Assembly (NCBI GenBank): GCA_035711465.1
Contig: DASTCC010000251.1
Location: 1 to 10,896 of the forward strand
Length of the DNA stretch: 10,896 bases
Reading direction: 5' to 3'
Source of the DNA: DASTCC01 sp035711465
GTDB lineage: Bacteria > Acidobacteriota > Vicinamibacteria > Vicinamibacterales > SCN-69-37
Below, one piece after another: positions 9,301 to 10,896 of this stretch; the stretch's first letter is position 1, and each line of letters starts with the position of its first letter. The notes beneath the pieces were generated by a model that saw only the letters and a list, made by a program, of their open reading frames with translations, did no database searches and was not told the origin of the DNA. The position numbers were made by a program, and so were the translations under genes.

Positions 9301-10896
9301 CGACGCCGGGGCGCTGGCCGGCAGACCTGCGGCTTCATTGCCCGAGGGCGACTACATCGCGGCCTTGAAAGATTCGACAGGTACGATCGTTTCCGTCTCC
9401 GGTGTCTGTCTCAGAGACGCCAGGGAACGCTGGCCGCTGCGGTTCGAGGCGATGCTGGAGGATCAGGCGCGGTTCGGGAACGGCCATGTCGCGCCCGTGC
9501 CGCGCCGGGAAGGCGAGCCGCTCTTCTCGATCACGACGGCGGTATATGACGTCGATCCGCCGTTCGTCACGGCGCTGGCCGACTCGATCCTCGCTCAACG
9601 TTTCGATGATTTCGAGTGGGTACTCCTCGACAACGGGTCGCTTCGGGCGGACGTGCAGCAGGTCTGCCGCGACGTCGCGGCTCGCGATCCGCGCGTGCAC
9701 TTCTGGCGCGTGGACGACAACCTCCACATCATCGGCGGCAACCGCTTCCTGCTGGAGCGCGCCAGGGGGACGTACGTGGTCCCCGTCGATGGCGACGACG
9801 TGCTGTACCCGGACGCGCTGCGGATTCTGAGCATCTTCATCGGCGAACATCAGGCGCCGGATCTGCTCTATTCGGACGAACAGAAGATCACGTCGAAGGG
9901 CAAGGCCGACGAGATCGTCTGGCGGCCCGGCTGGTCGAACCTGGCGGCGCTGTCCACCTGTCCGGCGGCGCATCTCATGGTGTTCAAGCGGACGCTGGCG
10001 CTCGACGCGGGCTTCTACAGCGACGACTACGCGCGCGGCAGCCACGACTGGGACTCGGCGCTCCGGCTCGCGACCCGGACCTCGCACATCGTGCACGTGC
10101 CGTTCGTGCTCTACGGCTGGCGCATGCATTCGGGATCGTCCGCGCTCAACGTCGCGTCGAAGAACTACCTGGCCGAATCGCAGAAGTCGGTCGTGCGCCA
10201 TGCGCTCGAGCGGCTCGATCTCGCGGATCGCTTCGAGGTCGACAGCGCCTCCGACGTGCTGGGCTACTACCACGCCGTCCGCCGCAAACAGGATGGGCCT
10301 CGCGTCGTACTGCACGCCGTGATTCCCGAAGACGGGGCGCATGACGCGCTGAAGCAGCTTCGCGCCAGTCTCGCGCGCACGCGCTACGACGACATCGCGC
10401 TGCGGATCTACGTGCCGGCCGATCCGCGCGTCGGCGCGGCGGCGCGGAAGATCCGCATCGGCAGCGTCGCGCCGGACGTCATGACATATCGGGACCAGAC
10501 CGAGCTCCGTGCCCTCATGTTCGCCAGCGACGTCATCGACAGCGGCGGAGTCCACGTCTTTTTGAATCCCTTCCTTGCCGTCGCGAATCCAGATTGGATT
10601 TGGGAGGCCATTGCGACGTTCGAGCTGGACCCGTCCACCGGCATCGCCGGCGGCTGCATCGTCCAGCCCGACGGCAGCGTCTCCCACATCGGCTACGTCT
10701 CCGGTCTCGGGGGCTTCTTCGCGACGCCCGGATACAACCAGGACATGCGCGTTGTGCACGGCCACATCGGCTTCATCCGCCGGAACGTGACCGCGGTGTA
10801 CGGTTCGTTCATGGCGGTCAAGCAGGAGGTGCTGCGCAAGGTGGGCGGCCTCGCCGGCATCGACTGGACCGACGGGCTCCACGGGATCGAGTTCTG
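3368..10896 (+). CDS. Giant multidomain glycan assembly protein: methyltransferase, coiled coil, WsaF-like GT, three GT2 modules; 3' end beyond window
   Basis: One frame stays open from TTG 3368 to the right edge: 2,509 full codons plus two bases, no stop seen. Frame continuity was checked by translating through all domain junctions. Domain order, in residues: class I SAM methyltransferase (~30-225; DVGSGP 41-46, EVLEHLP 96-102); coiled coil (~272-350); SRSWRLTAPLR (355-365) and SHSWRVTTPMR (379-389); WsaF-like GT-B (~475-842); GT2 plus GT2-like pairs at ~899-1385, ~1430-1890 and ~2052 to the edge. No signal peptide or membrane span is evident, so it should be cytosolic, perhaps membrane-associated through its lipid-linked acceptor. 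It would run several successive sugar transfers and a methylation on one surface glycan. Multi-GT proteins joined by 'SxSWRxTxPLR' linkers are known in O-antigen and capsule clusters; this one is unusually long. Sugars, linkages and chain order cannot be read from sequence. Confidence 0.93.
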   Translation, partial: MNQFSDRRLAWQPDIYQRYSFLGRLTDILSAEGSGPLTLLDVGSGPVPLTAAFVSPRFEIVRADVDRFDDPSIIPLKPGEPLPFADGAFDVAVAIEVLEHLPAAERPGLIRELQRVSRQGAIVCCPVGTPEVVDAERQFSEYAKAVTGLDVEFLVEHRERGLPGAAEVVSWFSEPGAVVVADNAPLNEWLAFNALDFIYACDLGDADAKARFAAAINARAPLARAGAAHYRRFFCAFTSPRHAAIAVRVAEAAKSTEPVAPMDLVRDLLAGVLGWRQEVRARINALDAARATVTEAVAAKDAHIEKQDHRLIAAIQDLQEAQATLARKDARIAELEAGPRRTAALERELEIVLASRSWRLTAPLRQIGNTLRPRSFIASHSWRVTTPMRRLKRAIQQRTLIPGLRRRVRQRLTRLRHYARAAEHGAATSAVSVEATAPDTAAAARPAGYVPPQGRLPWFNPLSLVVAPQLANEPRLNVLVPSLAMRSMSGGPNTALEIAGRLALSGIRVRLISADLPFDADLAPFRAHMRRLLGADLPADVELVSASDRAIPLAIGARDLFMATAWWTAQQAKYAVRQTQHARFVYLIQDYEPLLHPASTQQALAEETYALDHLPVVNSQSLHEFFERERIGRFADPAFVERSLVFQPAIDRTLFFPELDRAPGARRRLLFYARPTHGLRNLFEMGVAALEKAVSDGTFDPQRWEFVGMGESFRPVPLGRGATLVPAPWLDLAGYAKQMRGSDILLSPMLSPHPSYPPLEMAACGGLAVTTVFANKTPEALAALSANLIGVAATVEGLADGLAAAIARVDDLDGRRAAAAINLPESWRSSLARIIPRLFDELAVLQGSPVREGGRSLADGTTLLAPGFRNWPRDEYEVHRLQAFARRSRQYPLRQEPALFSLLTTVWNTPPALFEALAESVLAQDADGTFEWVLLDNGSSDPDTRRSVERLAGERGVNVLRVEENLGIVGGMRFCLERATHRYVLPVDSDDLLTPDCLRVLAHALRQAGYPALAYTDEDHLEGNHFSQPYFKPAFDPVLYANSCYTAHLGVIDRTLALELGAYTDPRAEGSHDWDTFTRFLAAGHTPHHIAEVLYSWRIHATSTSGNIHSKPFVYDSQRCVLTKLLDTLAPGGRFRLEPSPLFSGMPDWWMRRDATDPRPMTTVVLGSSRDRLPRLSVPNEVPHEVVHLDPAEGAAGLARLAARIAESGRLLHVVWHDTRIVDNAWALEAIGLFELVPDTAIVGGRLHQRGHVVDAGRYFGFGRGCDAPDRGRPLEDPGYHAQAWKQHSVSAVALDHVVLDSEFARAALADLARAKLSLAHLGAWLGAACRRQDRRVVYSPFLSAEPTTDRTAQISDVEHDAFRRANADLMPDPRYWSPHVALRAPAYRPASIEGRRRPMGDPGPSLTDADMLDADRIVRALLPPPSSGVSFSILTSVYARTPAQFFDRAARSVLEQRDADFEWIVLENGPVPDDVRRVLDRIAADPRVRRVACAENVGIQGAMRQCLARASQAFVVPLDADDALEPDALQVLAGAIDREHADFVFSDEDHVTGDRVHTPYARPGFDPVLNLESSYIWHLCAFNRERAMEVGVYSNDGAEYCHDWDTVVRFSEAGLRIAHVPHVLYHWRTHAASQSNTETQNPGSLASMRAVVEGVLARRGGAERYEIAEFPLFRGAVEWWIRRRPVGDPGLAVVVLGADQSDVDALKGVPGFAVASRILPFRRRLDTLADWRALADVLPRDAERIALADVRCRPATPEWVWEATKWFELQPDTAIVSGRILDDRDVVVDAGSRVIAGETVALYQGLRRGDAGPFALALKPQTIETPADGLLVVERRFLEAAIARVSGEGCAKRIGETLGASAKMERRRVLYSPLVEARRMHGRDDAARIDDAVAAGENAPPAPRAAGMATSNADSAGAALRLIAPSDWQQVGTRPEFSATGGHDVRAEVLLFGRDDYLGKGPERARCLASVRLEPDGDAGALAGRPAASLPEGDYIAALKDSTGTIVSVSGVCLRDARERWPLRFEAMLEDQARFGNGHVAPVPRREGEPLFSITTAVYDVDPPFVTALADSILAQRFDDFEWVLLDNGSLRADVQQVCRDVAARDPRVHFWRVDDNLHIIGGNRFLLERARGTYVVPVDGDDVLYPDALRILSIFIGEHQAPDLLYSDEQKITSKGKADEIVWRPGWSNLAALSTCPAAHLMVFKRTLALDAGFYSDDYARGSHDWDSALRLATRTSHIVHVPFVLYGWRMHSGSSALNVASKNYLAESQKSVVRHALERLDLADRFEVDSASDVLGYYHAVRRKQDGPRVVLHAVIPEDGAHDALKQLRASLARTRYDDIALRIYVPADPRVGAAARKIRIGSVAPDVMTYRDQTELRALMFASDVIDSGGVHVFLNPFLAVANPDWIWEAIATFELDPSTGIAGGCIVQPDGSVSHIGYVSGLGGFFATPGYNQDMRVVHGHIGFIRRNVTAVYGSFMAVKQEVLRKVGGLAGIDWTDGLHGIEF
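3455..4045 (+). other. Domain: SAM-dependent methyltransferase (class I, Methyltransf_11-like)
   Basis: These are approximately residues 30-225 of the giant protein. Motif I is LLDVGSGP (39-46), the glycine loop that binds S-adenosylmethionine. An acidic residue in VRADVDRF follows the second strand and probably contacts the ribose. LPFADGAFDVAVAIEVLEHLP (ending at 102) is the characteristic motif of the Methyltransf_11 group, and VSRQGAIVCCPVGTPEV is the later strand and loop. The domain is complete. It probably O-methylates a sugar, either inside the repeat or at the chain end. The substrate is inferred from context only. Confidence 0.85.
4181..4535 (+). other. Coiled-coil linker followed by two tandem SxSWRxTxP motifs
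   Basis: Residues ~272-350 are a charged, Ala/Leu-rich heptad-like helix (for example VRARINALDAARATV, AAKDAHIEKQDHRLIAA, ARKDARIAELEA) of about 80 residues, predicted by eye to be a coiled coil. It ends in ELEIVLASRSW. SRSWRLTAPLR (355-365) is a linker motif common between coiled coils and glycosyltransferase domains in large polysaccharide proteins. A second, divergent copy, SHSWRVTTPMR, follows at 379-389. The segment from ~390 to 470 is basic and then Ala/Pro-rich, and looks like a flexible tether. Confidence 0.7.
4790..5893 (+). other. Domain: WsaF-like GT-B glycosyltransferase
   Basis: These are residues ~475-842. The segment carries the signature blocks I recognise from WsaF, the GT-B rhamnosyltransferase of Geobacillus S-layer glycan synthesis: NVLVPSL (476-482), MSGGPNTALE (488-497), ATAWWTAQQAK (563-573), LIQDYEP (587-593), FQPAIDRTLFF, LLFYARP (669-675), RNLFE (680-684), and SPHPSYPPLEMAACG (751-765). 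The last block replaces the E-x7-E region of ordinary GT4 enzymes and should bind the nucleotide sugar. The domain appears full length with no missing block. A rhamnosyl transfer is plausible by family, but donor and linkage are not proven. Confidence 0.82.
6062..7522 (+). repeat. Protein module A: GT2 domain plus degenerate GT2-like domain
   Basis: First of three homologous modules, residues ~899-1385. The GT2 half has FSLLTTVW (from F900), EWVLLDNGSSD, NLGIVGGMRFCLERA, the metal motif DSDD (988-991), YTDEDH with DED at 1017-1019, GSHDWD (D at 1073, the likely base region) and SWRIHATST (W1097). It then passes through DWWMRR (WW at 1149-1150) into a second GT2-like half: MTTVVLGSS, LFELVPDTAIVGGRL (PDTAIVGGRL 1238-1247), VSAVALDHVVLDSEFARAAL and VVYSPFLSAEP. 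Where a catalytic second domain would show LN-x-D, this one has WHDT (1216-1219), so it is probably inactive or divergent. Confidence 0.8.
7655..9040 (+). repeat. Protein module B: GT2 domain plus degenerate GT2-like domain
   Basis: Second module, residues ~1430-1890, starting 532 residues after module A (F1432 against F900). The GT2 half has FSILTSVY, EWIVLENGPVPD (ENG where the others have DNGS), NVGIQGAMRQCLARA, DADD (1520-1523), FSDEDH (DED 1548-1550), CHDWD (D1604) and HWRTHAAS (W1628). The linker EWWIRR (WW 1680-1681) leads to the second half: LAVVVLGADQ, WFELQPDTAIVSGRI (PDTAIVSGRI 1772-1781), GLLVVERRFLEAAI and VLYSPLVEA (Y1872). The position of the metal motif reads LADV (1748-1751), so the expected LN-x-D pattern is absent. 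Confidence 0.8.
9041..9520 (+). other. Insert between modules B and C, unrecognised
   Basis: These are about 160 residues (~1892-2051) with no counterpart between modules A and B. It opens with an Ala/Pro/Gly-rich low-complexity stretch (GENAPPAPRAAGMATSNAD), then a predicted small beta-rich segment (DVRAEVLLFGRDDYLG, ARCLASVRLEPDGDAGA, LPEGDYIAALKDS, IVSVSGVCL), then a charged helix leading to module C. The LPEGDY-type strand-turn pattern suggests a small beta-sandwich or accessory domain. I do not recognise the family. Removing it would restore nearly equal module spacing. Confidence 0.55.
9521..10896 (+). repeat. Protein module C: GT2 domain plus second GT2-like domain, truncated by window edge
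   Basis: Third module, from residue ~2052 (F2053), open at the right edge. The GT2 half has FSITTAVY, EWVLLDNGS, NLHIIGGNRFLLERA, DGDD (2141-2144), YSDEQK (DEQ 2170-2172 in place of DED), GSHDWD (D2227) and GWRMHSGSS (W2251). The linker is GYYHAVRR (YY 2300-2301). The second half is closest to a normal tandem GT2 partner: FELDPSTGIAGGCIVQPDGS, HIGYVSGLGG, RRNVTAVYGSFMAVKQEV (RR from 2471) and RKVGGLAGIDW. Its metal position reads LNPF (2399-2402) rather than LN-x-D, so even this copy lacks the usual acidic residue there. Confidence 0.78.

Noticed and set aside
9335..10882. 515-codon open frame on the minus strand
   Set aside because: It is antisense to module C and has the same Arg/Asp/Val/His-rich shadow composition with no family motif.
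6062..10896. Nucleotide-level tandem repeat or assembly duplication
   Set aside because: The three modules match only at protein level, with extensive synonymous and non-synonymous differences and different lengths, so they are old paralogous domains rather than a recent or artefactual duplication.

Overview
The window is very GC-rich and almost fully coding, with codon third positions dominated by G/C. That base composition fits several high-GC lineages (for example Acidobacteriota/Vicinamibacteria-like, myxobacterial or other soil bacteria). Nothing in the sequence fixes the taxon, so this is only a suggestion. No rRNA, tRNA, CRISPR array, insertion sequence or phage gene was seen.

Layout: a divergent polysaccharide (O-antigen, capsule or exopolysaccharide type) biosynthesis locus. 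On the minus strand, reading leftward from 3048, are three overlapping glycosyltransferase genes: a GT4-type enzyme (1936-3048, TTG start), a GT2 enzyme (831-1952) and a second GT2 enzyme (834 down to the left edge, truncated by the window). They overlap by 17 bp and 4 bp, so they look like one translationally coupled operon.

Positions 3049-3367 are a 319-bp divergent intergenic region. It should hold the promoters for both arms and contains a perfect 6-bp inverted repeat in an AT-richer island and a 6-bp GC hairpin.

From 3368 (TTG start behind a GGAGG ribosome binding site) to the right edge runs one uninterrupted reading frame of at least 2,509 codons that is still open at the window end. 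It encodes a giant multidomain glycan assembly protein: an N-terminal SAM-dependent methyltransferase; a roughly 80-residue coiled coil; two tandem 'S-x-SWR-x-T-x-P' motifs; a WsaF-like GT-B rhamnosyltransferase domain; and three copies of a large module that each pair a GT2 (GT-A) domain carrying the expected acidic motifs with a second GT2-like domain whose metal-binding acidic motif is not visible. A non-homologous insert of about 150 residues separates modules two and three.

The most likely joint role is cytoplasmic assembly of a surface glycan. The small GTs would add individual sugars, and the giant protein would carry out several successive transfers plus a methylation. By analogy with WbdD-type chain terminators, the methyltransferase plus coiled coil could cap and measure the chain. 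That last point is inference, not shown by the sequence.
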